Shown: one piece after another, positions 16,684-24,717 of the stretch
How positions within the stretch are numbered: the first letter of the stretch is position 1
Layout: every line of letters begins with the position of its first letter
Assembly: GCA_046154965.1 (NCBI GenBank)
Contig: JBJXDY010000114.1
Span: 124,001 to 188,000, forward strand
Reading direction: 5' to 3'
DNA: 64,000 bases
Source: DATKFM01 sp046154965
GTDB taxonomy: Bacteria > Pseudomonadota > Alphaproteobacteria > Dongiales > Dongiaceae
Made by a program: the position numbers and the translations under genes
The notes under the pieces: generated by a model
What the model saw: the letters and a program-made list of their open reading frames with translations, nothing else
Told to the model about the DNA's origin: nothing
The model's database searches: none

Positions 16684-17217
16684 ATGGGCAAGAGCGCGCT
16701 GGTATCCATCATCTGCGAGGATCGCACCGGCCTGGTGGCGGCGATCACGAGCCGCATGTTCGATCTCGGCATCAATCTCGGCGATACCACCTTTGCCGTG
16801 CTGGGCACCGGCGCGGAGTTCACCACGCTCTGCGAAATCCCCGACGATGTCTCCCTCGGCGAAGTCGAAAGCGATCTCTTGGAACTGCCGGAGCTGGAGA
16901 ACGCCAAGCTGACGGTGTCGCCCTTCTCGTTCCAGGCGACCCATGCGCCTTCGGGCAAGATCACCCACCGCATCGAGATCGTCGGCGACGACAGCCCCGG
17001 CCTGATCGCGCGGTTGAGCGAAGTCTTCGGCGACTATGGCGCCAACATCGTGCGGCTCAACTCCGAGCGCATCCCCGGCGCCAGCGGCGCCCGCTACGCT
17101 ACGCGCATTGCCGTCTCAATTCCGAAGGAGAAAGAACAGGCCTGTCTCGCCACCGTCGCCAACACCGCGGCGCAGATGAGCCTCACCTGCAAATGGGATG
17201 CGGCGGCGAAGGGATAA
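16684..17217 (+). CDS. ACT-domain protein, GcvR-like
   Basis: This 177-residue protein has two ACT-type regions: SIICEDRTGLVAAITSRMFD near the N-terminus and EIVGDDSPGLIARLSEVFGD near residue 105. This is the layout of GcvR/formyltetrahydrofolate-type regulatory proteins, which bind small ligands such as glycine. A DNA-binding domain is absent, so any regulation would be by protein contact. The ATG at 16684 was chosen because the ACT fold starts immediately. A TTAACCAT word lies at 16611. The gene is followed by a large palindromic repeat. Confidence 0.85.
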   Translation: MGKSALVSIICEDRTGLVAAITSRMFDLGINLGDTTFAVLGTGAEFTTLCEIPDDVSLGEVESDLLELPELENAKLTVSPFSFQATHAPSGKITHRIEIVGDDSPGLIARLSEVFGDYGANIVRLNSERIPGASGARYATRIAVSIPKEKEQACLATVANTAAQMSLTCKWDAAAKG

Positions 17218-17226
17218 GCTGAGGAA

Positions 17227-17443
17227 GAAAACCGCCGATGAACGCGGATAAGAGAGGATGAACGCGGATACACCGAGTCCGGCAACCCAGTCCGTGCTCA
17301 GCAAACCCAAACAAAAGTGCGCGCCGCGGGCGCGTAAGAATCCTTATCCGTGTTTATCTTCGAGCTCCGGGGCCAGAACTCCCGCCCCGCCAAATCCGCG
17401 TTCATCTGCGGGCTTTTTCCTTATCGGCGTTTATCGGCGGTTA
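17227..17443. repeat. interspersed palindromic repeat (AACCGCCGATGAACGCGGATAA family), copy 1
   Basis: The left arm (17227-17275) contains two copies of GATGAACGCGGATA, and the right arm (17388-17443) contains the inverted forms ATCCGCGTTCATCTGCGG and TTATCGGCGTTTATCGGCGG. About 110 bases without coding potential lie between the arms. A second, shorter copy is at 23146-23283. It resembles the long, degenerate palindromic repeats seen in many proteobacterial intergenic regions. Confidence 0.8.
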
Positions 17444-17452
17444 CATCTTCCC

Positions 17453-17932
17453 TCACGGCATCGCCGGGCATTGCGGATTGGCCCGGGCGGCGTCGACGTT
17501 CATGATCAGCATCTTCTTGCTGGCGCAGATCCTGTTGTATTCCGTCGCCAGCGCCGCCTTGCGCCGCAGCAGCGGGAACTCCGCCTGATCGAGCTGCTGC
17601 TTCAGCATGGTGTGCCGCTCGGAAATGCGCGCCACGCTGTCCACCTCCGCCTGATCTGACGTATCCAGGTTGGCATGGGCCGTGCGCAGCAAATCGCCGA
17701 CGCGGTTGTACTCGTCCCGCAGCGCGGTGATGTCCGGGCCATTGAGGTCGGCGTTTGTCTGCACCAGCGCATCATCCCAGCAAATGCAGGACATGGTGTC
17801 CTGGGCGTTGAGAAAGCCGCCCGTGCCGTCCTGGGCCTTCGTGGCCAGCGGCGCCGCTGACATTGCGGTCAAAGCCACCGCCGCCAAGGTCAGGCGCAGC
17901 GCGCGCCGATGATTGCTGTGGCTGAGATTCAT
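17453..17932 (-). CDS. secreted hypothetical protein
   Basis: This 159-residue protein has a signal peptide (RLTLAAVALTAMSAAPLATKA) and a short mature part with paired cysteines (MSCICW), a helical middle (LRDEYNRVGDLLRTAHANL, LKQQLDQAEFPLLRRKAAL) and further Cys residues near the end. I do not recognise the family. The ATG at 17932 has AGGAGA nine bases upstream. It is divergent from the D-amino-acid dehydrogenase gene and ends next to the palindromic repeat. Confidence 0.7.
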   Translation of the reverse strand: MNLSHSNHRRALRLTLAAVALTAMSAAPLATKAQDGTGGFLNAQDTMSCICWDDALVQTNADLNGPDITALRDEYNRVGDLLRTAHANLDTSDQAEVDSVARISERHTMLKQQLDQAEFPLLRRKAALATEYNRICASKKMLIMNVDAARANPQCPAMP

Positions 17933-18141
17933 CGCAACTCTCCTGATTTGGTTCCACTTCCATCCCATGGCCGGCAGAGGTAGAGCCGGATTATGGCAAA
18001 CCCGTGACCCCGCCCTGGCCTCTCCGGGGCGGGTCCAACGCACCGCCATGTTTGTCGAGCTTGCGGCGGCATGCTATTGCACCAGGCTGATAATTTCGCT
18101 CTCATCCCCTTCAACCAGCAGATGAACACCGGCCGCTAACC

Positions 18142-19395
18142 ATGAAGATCGTTATCCTCGGGGCCGGCGTCATCGGCGTGGCCACCGCCTGGTATCTAGC
18201 CGAGTCCGGCCATCAGGTCACGGTGGTGGATCGCCGCGATTCGGTGGCGCGGGAGACCAGCTTCGCCAATGCCGGCCTGATCTCGCCCGGCCATGCCTAC
18301 GCCTGGGCATCGCCCAGAGCACCCTGGATCCTGCTTAAATCCCTCTACCGCAGCGATACCGCGCTGCGCTTTCACCTGCGCGCGGATGTCAGCATGTGGA
18401 GCTGGAGCCTGCGTTTCCTTGCGAACTGCACAGCGGAGCGCAACCAGCACAACACAATCGTCAAGCTAAAGCTCTGCCTCTATAGCCTGGGGCTGCTCGA
18501 CGCGCTGCGCCGCGATACCGGCATCGCCTATCATGAGGAGACGAACAAGGGTTGCCTGTTTTTGTTCCGCGACCCGGCCCACTACCGGACCGGCGTTGCC
18601 AACATGGCCGTGCTCAACGATCACGGCGCGGGCGTGCGCGCCGTCAGCATGGATGCCTGCATCCAATTGGAGCCGGCCCTCGCCCACATGAAGGATAAGC
18701 TGGCCGGCGCGCTCCATTCCCCGAAGGACCAGAGCGGCGACGCCCTGGTCTTCACGGAACGTCTGGCCGAGCTGTGCCGTGCGCGGGGCGTGACTTTCGA
18801 ACTCGGCCGCACCATCCGCAGCATCGAGTCCCACGGGGATCAGATCATCGGACTGGTCACCGACAAGGGCCCGGTCAGCGGCGACGCCTATGTGCTAGCG
18901 CTCGGCAGCTACAGCCCCCTGCTGGCCCGCAAGATCGGCGTGAAGCTGCCGATCTATCCGGTGAAGGGCTATTCCCTCACCATCCCCATCGACGGCCACA
19001 AGGGCGCGCCGGTCATGGGCGGCGTCGATGAGGGCAATCTTGTCGCCTATTCGCGCCTGGGCGACCGGCTGCGCCTCACTGCGACAGCCGACTTCGCCGG
19101 CTATGACACCGGCTACGAGGCCAAGGATTTCTCGGTCATGCAGCATGTGGCCCGCGAGCTGTTCCCCGACGGCGGCGCCTTCGAGCGGCCGGACTATTGG
19201 GCGTGCCTCCGCCCCATGACCCCAGACGGTCCGCCGATCATGAGCCCATCGCGCTACCGCAACCTCTGGATCAACAGCGGCCACGGCCATATGGGCTGGA
19301 CCATGGCCTGCGGCGCCGGGCGCATCGTGGCGGACATGGTGACGGACAAGGCGCCGGACATCGATGTGAGCGGGTTTAGTCTGGAGAGGTATTAA
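18142..19395 (+). CDS. D-amino-acid dehydrogenase-like FAD oxidoreductase (DadA family)
   Basis: This 417-residue flavoprotein has the N-terminal Rossmann motif GAGVIGVATAWYLAESGH and the DadA-type FANAGLISPGHAYAWASP segment. Its C-terminal segment NSGHGHMGWTMACGAGR contacts the second part of FAD. The family oxidises D-amino acids to 2-oxo acids with transfer of electrons to the respiratory chain. No alanine racemase (dadX) is adjacent, so D-alanine specificity is not shown. It stands alone, and a GTCATCCCC-type repeat lies 36 bases beyond the stop. Confidence 0.9.
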   Translation: MKIVILGAGVIGVATAWYLAESGHQVTVVDRRDSVARETSFANAGLISPGHAYAWASPRAPWILLKSLYRSDTALRFHLRADVSMWSWSLRFLANCTAERNQHNTIVKLKLCLYSLGLLDALRRDTGIAYHEETNKGCLFLFRDPAHYRTGVANMAVLNDHGAGVRAVSMDACIQLEPALAHMKDKLAGALHSPKDQSGDALVFTERLAELCRARGVTFELGRTIRSIESHGDQIIGLVTDKGPVSGDAYVLALGSYSPLLARKIGVKLPIYPVKGYSLTIPIDGHKGAPVMGGVDEGNLVAYSRLGDRLRLTATADFAGYDTGYEAKDFSVMQHVARELFPDGGAFERPDYWACLRPMTPDGPPIMSPSRYRNLWINSGHGHMGWTMACGAGRIVADMVTDKAPDIDVSGFSLERY

Positions 19396-19431
19396 AGCGG
19401 CTATAAGCTCTCAGTACAGATAATCAAGAAC

Positions 19432-19459
19432 TGTCATCCCCGCGAAAGCGGGGATGACA
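19432..19459. repeat. GTCATCCCC-type palindromic repeat, copy 2
   Basis: TGTCATCCCCGC and GCGGGGATGACA are exact inverted arms around GAAA. It sits between convergent genes (dadA-like and the NYN protein). This perfect hairpin may stop transcription from either side, although no T-run follows. Confidence 0.88.
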
Positions 19460-19477
19460 ATATGAGTGGTACTTCCG

Positions 19478-20236
19478 CTACCTCGCCTTCCCCGCCGCTT
19501 CCTTCCCCGCCGCCGGCTTCAGCCGGATATGCACCGCCCGCCCCGACGACCTGTCGATCTCGAACGCCCCCGACTTCTTCACCAGGTCGGCGAGCTTCGC
19601 CACGCCATAGGTGCGGGGATCGAAATCGGGGAACAGCTTGTTGAGCTGTTGGCCGACGCCGCCCAGATGCACCCAGCCCTCATCGTCCTCCATCTGGTCG
19701 ATGGCCTTGCGCAGCAGCGGCACCGCGGCACTCGGCGACTGCTTTGAGACCTTCACCCCCGGCGCCGCGTCGCGCCCCGCCGCCGGCGCATCGGGCAGCA
19801 GGTTCTCGGTATAGATGAACCGGTGGCAGGCCTGGCGGAAGCTCTCGGGCGTCTTCTGCTCGCCGAAGCCGTAGACATCGATTCCCTGTTCGCGAATGCG
19901 CGAGGCCAGCCGCGTGAAATCGCTATCGGACGACACCAGGCAGAAGCCATCCATGCGCCCGCTATAGACCAGATCCATCGCATCGATCACCAGCGCGATG
20001 TCGGAGGCGTTCTTGCCGATGGTATTGGCGAAATTCTGATGCGGCAGGATGGCGTACTTGGCGAGCACCTCGGCCCAGGATTTCAGCCGCGTGCTGGAGA
20101 AATCCCCATAGATCCGCCGCACGCTGGCCTCGCCGATCTTTGCCACCTCATCGAACAGCCCGGCCACGATGCGCGGCGAGGTGTTGTCGGCATCGATGAG
20201 CACGGCAAGGCGGGCGGAACGGGATTCGGCGGGCAT
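19478..20236 (-). CDS. NYN-domain (PIN-like) ribonuclease with C-terminal OST-HTH/LOTUS domain
   Basis: This 252-residue protein has an N-terminal NYN domain with the acidic residues of the PIN-like nuclease site: LIDADNT (13-19), DIALVIDAMDL and SSDSDFTRLA. The C-terminal part (VPLLRKAIDQM to KLADLVKKSGAFEI) fits the OST-HTH/LOTUS winged-helix domain, a predicted RNA-binding module. An RNA-degrading or RNA-processing role is predicted for such proteins. AGGAGT precedes the ATG at 20236. It is divergent from the adenylate cyclase gene. Confidence 0.9.
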   Translation of the reverse strand: MPAESRSARLAVLIDADNTSPRIVAGLFDEVAKIGEASVRRIYGDFSSTRLKSWAEVLAKYAILPHQNFANTIGKNASDIALVIDAMDLVYSGRMDGFCLVSSDSDFTRLASRIREQGIDVYGFGEQKTPESFRQACHRFIYTENLLPDAPAAGRDAAPGVKVSKQSPSAAVPLLRKAIDQMEDDEGWVHLGGVGQQLNKLFPDFDPRTYGVAKLADLVKKSGAFEIDRSSGRAVHIRLKPAAGKEAAGKAR

Positions 20237-20442
20237 GAGAATACTCCTAAATGCGCCCCGCCGGCAGGTCGCTTCCCCGCCGGCCGCGCAATCGAGTGTT
20301 GAGAGCAGCACTAAACGCTAAAATCCGGGGATTGGCCATCAAGACCGTGGGATCACCCCCGGCGTATCTGCTACCCTAAATGCCAGTACACTGAGATGCT
20401 CACGCTAAGCGTCCTCCAGAGACGCGCAAGGAGAAGAGCGCA

Positions 20443-21726
20443 ATGTCCTACCCGGTGCCCGCCAATGAAACGGGTCGGCTCGCCGCCGTTCGCGCCTTCA
20501 ACATCCTCGATAGCGCGCCCGACATCGGCTATGACGAGATCGGCGAACTGGCAGCGCAGATTTGCCAGTGCCCGGTGGCCTATATCGGCTTCATGGAGGA
20601 CGATCGCCTCTGGCTCAAGGCCAAGTACGGCCTGCCCCCGGATTTCAACCAGTGTCCGCGCGAAATCTCCTTCTGCGCGACGACGGTCTGCGGCACCGAG
20701 ATGATCGTCGCGCCGGACCTGCGGCTGGATGAGCGCTTCAATCAGCTCCCGTTCGTCACGGGCGAACCGCACCTGAAATTCTACTGCGGCATGCCGCTGG
20801 TCACCGGCGACGGCTATGCGCTGGGCACGCTTTGCGTCATGGATTTCGAACCGCGCGAGCTTTCCTTCGAGCAGACCGAGTCGATCCGCCGCCTGTCGCA
20901 CCAGGTGCTGACGCAGCTCGAACTGCGCCGGAACCTGATCGAGCTGGACCAGACCGTCAAGGAACTGGACAAGGCGCGGACTGATATCGCCGCCGAGAAG
21001 GCGCGCACCGAAGAGTTGCTCGTCAATATCCTGCCGGTGGCGATCGCCGACGAGCTGAAGAAGAACGGCAAGGTGCAGCCGAGCTATGTGCCGTCGGCGA
21101 CCATCCTGTTTGCGGATTTCAAGGGCTTTACCCTCCTGGCCGAACGCATGGAGCCCGTGGCCCTCATCGGACTCCTCGACCAGTATTTCACCGCGTTCGA
21201 CGATATCGTGGCGCGCCATGGATTGGAGAAGCTCAAGACCATCGGCGATGCCTACATGGCCGTCGGCGGCGTGCCGGTGGCCAGTCGCAGGCACTCATTC
21301 GATGCCTGCCTGGCGGCGCTGGAGATGCAGGCCGCCGTCGCCCGCATGAAGACGCAACGGGAGAAGTTACGATTGCCGGCCCTGGAGCTGCGCATCGGCC
21401 TCCATACCGGCCCGGTCATGTCCGGCATCGTCGGCCGCCGGAAGTTCACCTTCGACATCTGGGGCGACGCCGTGAACACGGCGGCGCTGATGGAAGCCAA
21501 CGGCGCGCCCGGCCGCATCAATGTCTCGGAAACCGTGGCCGGACATGTGAAGACTCTCTTCGACCTGGAGCCGCGCGGCGCCGTCGAGACCAAGCACCAG
21601 CGGCGGCTCGAGATGTCTTTCCTCAACCGCTTGAAGCCGGACTTCTCGCGGGATGCGGAGGGGCGAGTGCCGAATGAGAAATTCGCCGCCGAGTGCAACC
21701 GGCTGCTGACGGGGTTCTCCGGATAG
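20443..21726 (+). CDS. GAF-domain class III adenylate/guanylate cyclase homologue, transition-state Arg replaced by Leu
   Basis: This 427-residue cytoplasmic protein has an N-terminal GAF domain (about 10-165), a short coiled linker (165-195) and a class III cyclase domain (about 215-400). Metal-binding Asp225 (FADFKGFT) and Asp269 (KTIGDAYM) are present, as are adenine-selecting Lys263 and Asp338 (FDIWGD) and Asn345. The Arg four residues after Asn, which stabilises the transition state in characterised cyclases, is Leu349 (CTG at 21487-21489). It is thus adenylate-type by substrate residues but may be weakly active or depend on another residue. The GAF domain suggests ligand control. Confidence 0.9.
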   Translation: MSYPVPANETGRLAAVRAFNILDSAPDIGYDEIGELAAQICQCPVAYIGFMEDDRLWLKAKYGLPPDFNQCPREISFCATTVCGTEMIVAPDLRLDERFNQLPFVTGEPHLKFYCGMPLVTGDGYALGTLCVMDFEPRELSFEQTESIRRLSHQVLTQLELRRNLIELDQTVKELDKARTDIAAEKARTEELLVNILPVAIADELKKNGKVQPSYVPSATILFADFKGFTLLAERMEPVALIGLLDQYFTAFDDIVARHGLEKLKTIGDAYMAVGGVPVASRRHSFDACLAALEMQAAVARMKTQREKLRLPALELRIGLHTGPVMSGIVGRRKFTFDIWGDAVNTAALMEANGAPGRINVSETVAGHVKTLFDLEPRGAVETKHQRRLEMSFLNRLKPDFSRDAEGRVPNEKFAAECNRLLTGFSG

Positions 21727-21792
21727 TTCGACTCCCTCAGACGACCTTGGCAATTACGCCGAACAGTTCGAGCGACATGATCGTGGATATCA

Positions 21793-22785
21793 CTACCGAT
21801 CAATAAGGCTCATCATCTGCTCGCCATAGCGTGGGCCTGCAGTCTTGCCCGGCGGCGCAGCGTCGGAGATGCGGCTGACATCCTGCTTCGACAGCGTGAT
21901 CGTGGCCGCCTTGGCGTTTTCCTCGAGATAGCTGCGCCGTTTGGTGCCGGGAATCGGCACGATGTCCGGCCCCTGCGCAAGAAGCCAGGCGAGCGCGATC
22001 TGGCCTGAGGTCGCCCCCTTTTCCTGGGCGACCGCCCGCACGCGATCGACGAGGCGCATGTTGGCGTCGTAATTCGCGCTCGTCAGGCGCGGGTCCTGGT
22101 GCCGGTAATCGTTGTCGGAGTATTCTTCGGCCCGCTTCACGGTTCCCGTCAGGAAACCGCGGCCCAGCGGGCAATAAGGCACCAACCCGATCCCCAGCTC
22201 GCGCAGCGCCGGCAGGATGTCGTCCTCCACATTGCGTTCCCAGATCGAATACTCGCTCTGGATCGCCGAAATCGGGTGCGTCTTGTGCGCGCGGCGGATG
22301 TTCTGCACGCCGGCCTCGCAGAGGCCGAGATAGCGCACTTTGCCGGCCTTTACGAGATCGGCCATTGCGCCCACCGTCTCTTCGATGGGCACGACCGGGT
22401 CGACCCTGTGCTGATAGAACAGGTCGATATGATCGATGCCCAGGCGCTGCAGCGAGGCATCCGCCACCGCCCGCACATTCTCCGGCCGGCTGTCGACTCC
22501 GACAAGGTAGGGCTTCGCTTTCGGGTCGATCTTCCAACCGAACTTGCTGGCGATGACCACCTTGTCCCGCTTGCCCTTGATGGCCCGGCCGATGAGTTTC
22601 TCGTTCTCATACGGGCCATAGGCCTCGGCGGTGTCGAAAAAGGTCACGCCAATCTCAATCGCCCGGTGGAGGGTAGCAACCGCTTCACCTCTGTCCGCCG
22701 CGCCATAGGTCGACGTCATCCCCATGCAGCCCAGGCCGAGCGCGGAAACGGTAAGGCCTTGGGAACCCAGCTTGCGTGTTTGCAC
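21793..22785 (-). CDS. aldo/keto reductase
   Basis: This 330-residue NADPH-dependent oxidoreductase has the AKR signatures LGLGCMGMTSTYG near the N-terminus, FDTAEAYGPYENEKLIGRA with the catalytic Asp and Tyr, VVIASKFGW with the catalytic Lys, and LFYQHRVDP carrying the catalytic His. The C-terminal cofactor loop reads VPIPGTKRRSYLEEN. It resembles the AKR13/YajO-like branch that reduces broad aldehydes and ketones. It is a single gene; the strand upstream holds an AI-2E transporter remnant. Confidence 0.93.
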   Translation of the reverse strand: MQTRKLGSQGLTVSALGLGCMGMTSTYGAADRGEAVATLHRAIEIGVTFFDTAEAYGPYENEKLIGRAIKGKRDKVVIASKFGWKIDPKAKPYLVGVDSRPENVRAVADASLQRLGIDHIDLFYQHRVDPVVPIEETVGAMADLVKAGKVRYLGLCEAGVQNIRRAHKTHPISAIQSEYSIWERNVEDDILPALRELGIGLVPYCPLGRGFLTGTVKRAEEYSDNDYRHQDPRLTSANYDANMRLVDRVRAVAQEKGATSGQIALAWLLAQGPDIVPIPGTKRRSYLEENAKAATITLSKQDVSRISDAAPPGKTAGPRYGEQMMSLIDR

Positions 22786-22932
22786 GGATAGCTCTCACTG
22801 CGAATGGAATTGATTGATGGTGCGGTTGAGGTGTCCCTTAGGGGGCCGTCTTGGGCTCGGAACGAGTTTCCGCTCGCCGTCTCACCGTAACATATGTCGA
22901 CAATACTTGAGCTCAGGATTGGTACAACGTCC

Positions 22933-23125
22933 TTATCCCTTGCTGGTCTCCTCGCCCTCCTTAATCCACGCATCCAACAGCGTATACCCCACCGCCAGCA
23001 CCGTCGGGCCGATGACTATCCCGATCAGCCCGGACGCGATCAGGCCGCCGATGACGCCGGCAAGGATCAGCAGCACCAGCGTCATGAAGGTCACGGCCAA
23101 GCCGCGGCTGTTCCAGAGGCACTAC
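22933..23125 (-). pseudogene. C-terminal remnant of an AI-2E family transporter
   Basis: On the minus strand a frame ending with TAA at 22933 reads FMTLVLLILAGVIGGLIAS and then GLIGIVIGPTVLAVGYTLL and a short charged tail. This is the conserved C-terminal end of AI-2E/PerM family membrane proteins. Two in-frame TAG codons lie just upstream of about 23125, and the palindromic repeat starts at 23146. The remaining 300 or so residues are missing. The fragment has no start site and is a gene relic. Confidence 0.7.
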
Positions 23126-23145
23126 TATGCGCAGGAGGCAAGCAA

Positions 23146-23283
23146 GAAAACCGCCGATGAACGCAGATAAGAAGGGATGCACGCAGATACACCGGGCTCT
23201 GCAAGCGCGGCCGGGGCGGATGCCGATCTGCCGCAATCCGCGTTCAGCTGCGGACTCCCTTCTAACCGACGTCCATCGGCGGC
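23146..23283. repeat. interspersed palindromic repeat (AACCGCCGATGAACGCGGATAA family), copy 2
   Basis: The left arm reads GAAAACCGCCGATGAACGCA, then GATAAGAAGGGATGCACGCA. The right arm has CCGCAATCCGCGTTCAGCTG and GACGTCCATCGGCGG, which are the degenerate inverse. It is a shorter copy of the element at 17227-17443 and directly abuts the truncated transporter relic. Confidence 0.75.
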
Positions 23284-23345
23284 TTGAAACTTACTTTCTG
23301 TTCTTTGCGGCGTCGTGGCGAAGCTGACGGCGCTTGAGTCGGCCG

Positions 23346-23885
23346 CTACCGCACCGGCCACATCATGCCCGTGCGGCGATCCACCTCGAGCTTCTCCACC
23401 AGCGAATTGTCGGTCGTGACGATCTCGGCGGTGATGGTGGCCTCGTCCTTCTCGGCGACGCTGCCCACTTTCAGCCGCGGGTTGCCCTGCCAATTCAGCC
23501 AGCGCTCGAGGTTCGCCTTGACGGTAGCCACATCCAGGGTTTCCAGGGTCTGCGCCGAGCCCATCATGCCCTGACTCATCATGCCCTGGCCCATCATGCC
23601 CTGGCCCATCATCCCCTGTCCCATCATGCCAGGACCCATCATGCCGGGACCCATGCCGTAGCCCATCATGCCTGGGCCCATGCCACTGCCCATCATGCCC
23701 GGGCCAATCATACTGGATCCCATCATCCCCGGACCGCCATGGCCCATCATCGGGCACCAGCCGCCGCCCGGACCCATCATGCCCCAGCCCATCCCCGGGC
23801 CATGCGCCAGCGCCGGACCCGAGCCCAGGCCGGCGGCGAGCGCGGCCGCCAGACTCTTCGCGAGCATCTTCTTCCTGCTGATCAT
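23346..23885 (-). CDS. secreted Met/Gly-rich repeat protein (possible metal-binding)
   Basis: This 179-residue secreted protein has a signal peptide (MLAKSLAAALAAGLGSGPALA) followed by about 75 residues dominated by GMMG/GQGMM-type repeats with scattered His. A folded C-terminal domain of about 70 residues (VKANLERWLNWQGNPRLKVG to VDRRTGMMWPV) follows. Met-rich repeats often bind copper, so copper handling is inferred, not shown. The repeat is encoded by a tandem array near 23570-23780. GGAGGA lies seven bases upstream of the ATG at 23885. A FNR-like box is at 23962-23975, 77 bases upstream, suggesting oxygen control. Confidence 0.8.
   Translation of the reverse strand: MISRKKMLAKSLAAALAAGLGSGPALAHGPGMGWGMMGPGGGWCPMMGHGGPGMMGSSMIGPGMMGSGMGPGMMGYGMGPGMMGPGMMGQGMMGQGMMGQGMMSQGMMGSAQTLETLDVATVKANLERWLNWQGNPRLKVGSVAEKDEATITAEIVTTDNSLVEKLEVDRRTGMMWPVR
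23570..23790. repeat. tandem GMMG-coding repeat array
   Basis: Units of 15 to 24 bases built on CATCATGCC(C/G)GG(G/A)CCCAT recur about a dozen times within the Met-rich gene, encoding GPGMMG and GQGMMG. Near-identical adjacent units (positions about 23575-23620) would allow copy-number change by slippage without frameshift only when whole codons are gained or lost, as here. Confidence 0.75.
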
Positions 23886-23961
23886 CTGTTGTCCTCCATT
23901 CCTGCCCGCCGGGGTGGCGGCGCAGTCTGCGGTCAACCTACGCTCCACCCCCGGCCGCACA

Positions 23962-23975
23962 TTGATCGAAGTCAA
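23962..23975. promoter_or_regulatory. FNR/Anr-type box
   Basis: TTGATCGAAGTCAA matches the FNR consensus TTGAT-N4-ATCAA at nine of ten positions. It lies 77 bases upstream of the Met-rich secreted gene (minus strand) and about 118 bases upstream of the FNR-like fragment (plus strand). Control by oxygen through an FNR/FixK-type regulator is inferred. Confidence 0.5.
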
Positions 23976-24092
23976 CGGCCCGGCGGCGCCGCACGGACCA
24001 AATTGGCGGCAGTGGCGCGCCCGTCGCTCGCCTTTTCCGGAAAAATGTCCTATACTTGGTCTAAGCGGCGATTTGCCGGGCAAGGCTTCTCG

Positions 24093-24341
24093 ATGTTGGA
24101 CATTGTTGATCGGAATTCATCATCCGGCTTGCCGGCCGGAGCGCGTTGCCTTGACCATATTCCTATGAGATGGCACGCCAGCGAGCCATGCGCCGGATGC
24201 ATGGCTCGGCAACAATCTTTCGCGATTTGCGGCTTCCATGGGGTTGAATTGGCACAGCTGCGAGATATGCGCGCGACGCATAGCCAAGACGTGCAGAGCC
24301 CCCAAACAACGCCGGCGGTGTTCGCATTCTGCTGGAGAAAA
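24093..24341 (+). pseudogene. N-terminal fragment resembling an FNR/FixK-type regulator
   Basis: From the ATG at 24093 a frame reads MLDIVDRNSSSG, then PCAGCMARQQSFAICGF and VELAQLRDMRATH. The Cys-x2-Cys-x2-Arg and later Cys spacing, followed by a helix of the form E-L-x-x-L, matches the N-terminal Fe-S segment of FNR-type proteins. No cyclic-nucleotide-like domain or HTH follows; the frame enters the repeat at 24345. A truncated regulator is the simplest reading. The assignment rests on a short match, so another short Cys protein is possible. Confidence 0.4.
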
Positions 24342-24344
24342 AGC

Positions 24345-24416
24345 GCCCCCTCCCTTCCCTCCCCCGCCAATCGGCGGGGGAGGTGGACGCGTAGCGGCCG
24401 GAGGGGGCATGGCGCA
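24345..24416. repeat. GC-rich palindromic repeat 'C', copy 1
   Basis: The unit contains CCCTCCC, CCCCCGCC and GGCGGGGGAGGT as a hairpin, followed by a GCGTAGCG word and CGGAGGGGGC then GGCGCA. The same order occurs at 51411-51481. It lies directly behind the FNR-like fragment. Confidence 0.8.
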
Positions 24417-24489
24417 GATCGTGCAACCTGTTCCAGCGCCGGCCGCCGGATTGCTCATTGAGAACGAGGGTTGTTTTTCAGCGATCTCC

Positions 24490-24543
24490 CGCTGGACATG
24501 GGGTTCATCGCCCGGATTTGCTTTGCCGCTGGATGTCCAGCGG
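24490..24543 (+). repeat. CGCTGGACATGGGG-type interspersed repeat 'B', copy 1
   Basis: This 54-base unit starts CGCTGGACATGGGGTTCATC, passes GCCCGGATTTG and ends with the hairpin GCCGCTGGA-TG-TCCAGCGG. Three related copies, all inverted relative to this one, lie at 51217-51552. It does not code for a recognisable peptide. Confidence 0.8.
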
Positions 24544-24574
24544 CCTATCCGGGCAATGGACATACTCTCAACTA

Positions 24575-24679
24575 GTCATCCCCGCGAAAGCGGGACCCAG
24601 AGGTTGCCAGCGCAATTGCATGGCAATTGTCGCGAGAGTGCCCTGCCTCTCCTAGGCCCCCGCTTTCGCGGGGGGTGAC
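24575..24679. repeat. pair of inverted GTCATCCCC-type repeats, copies 3 and 4
   Basis: GTCATCCCCGCGAAAGCGGG (24575-24594) and, inverted, CCCCCGCTTTCGCGGGGGGT leading into GAC (24656-24679) flank a 55-base stretch. The latter contains CAATTGCATGGCAATTG, itself an inverted repeat. Together the pair could form a larger hairpin. Confidence 0.8.
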
Positions 24680-24717
24680 AAATCATGTGAGGAAAAATGC
24701 CGGATCCTGTGCGCCTC

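Larger units (their letters stand above)
23886..24717. other. intergenic region with FNR box, regulator fragment and mosaic of repeats
   Basis: This 830-base region has no intact gene. From left to right it holds a FNR-like box, an FNR-like N-terminal fragment (24093-24341), a GC-rich palindromic repeat (24345-24416), a CGCTGGACATGGGG-type repeat (24490-24543) and two inverted GTCATCCCC-type repeats (24575-24600 and 24656-24679). Confidence 0.7.

Noticed and set aside
23570..23790. GMMG repeats as a possible CRISPR-like array
   Set aside because: Units are in frame within a secreted protein and there are no unique spacers.
14715..24679. GTCATCCCC repeats as a possible CRISPR array
   Set aside because: Copies are single, kilobases apart and palindromic throughout; no regular spacers and no cas genes.
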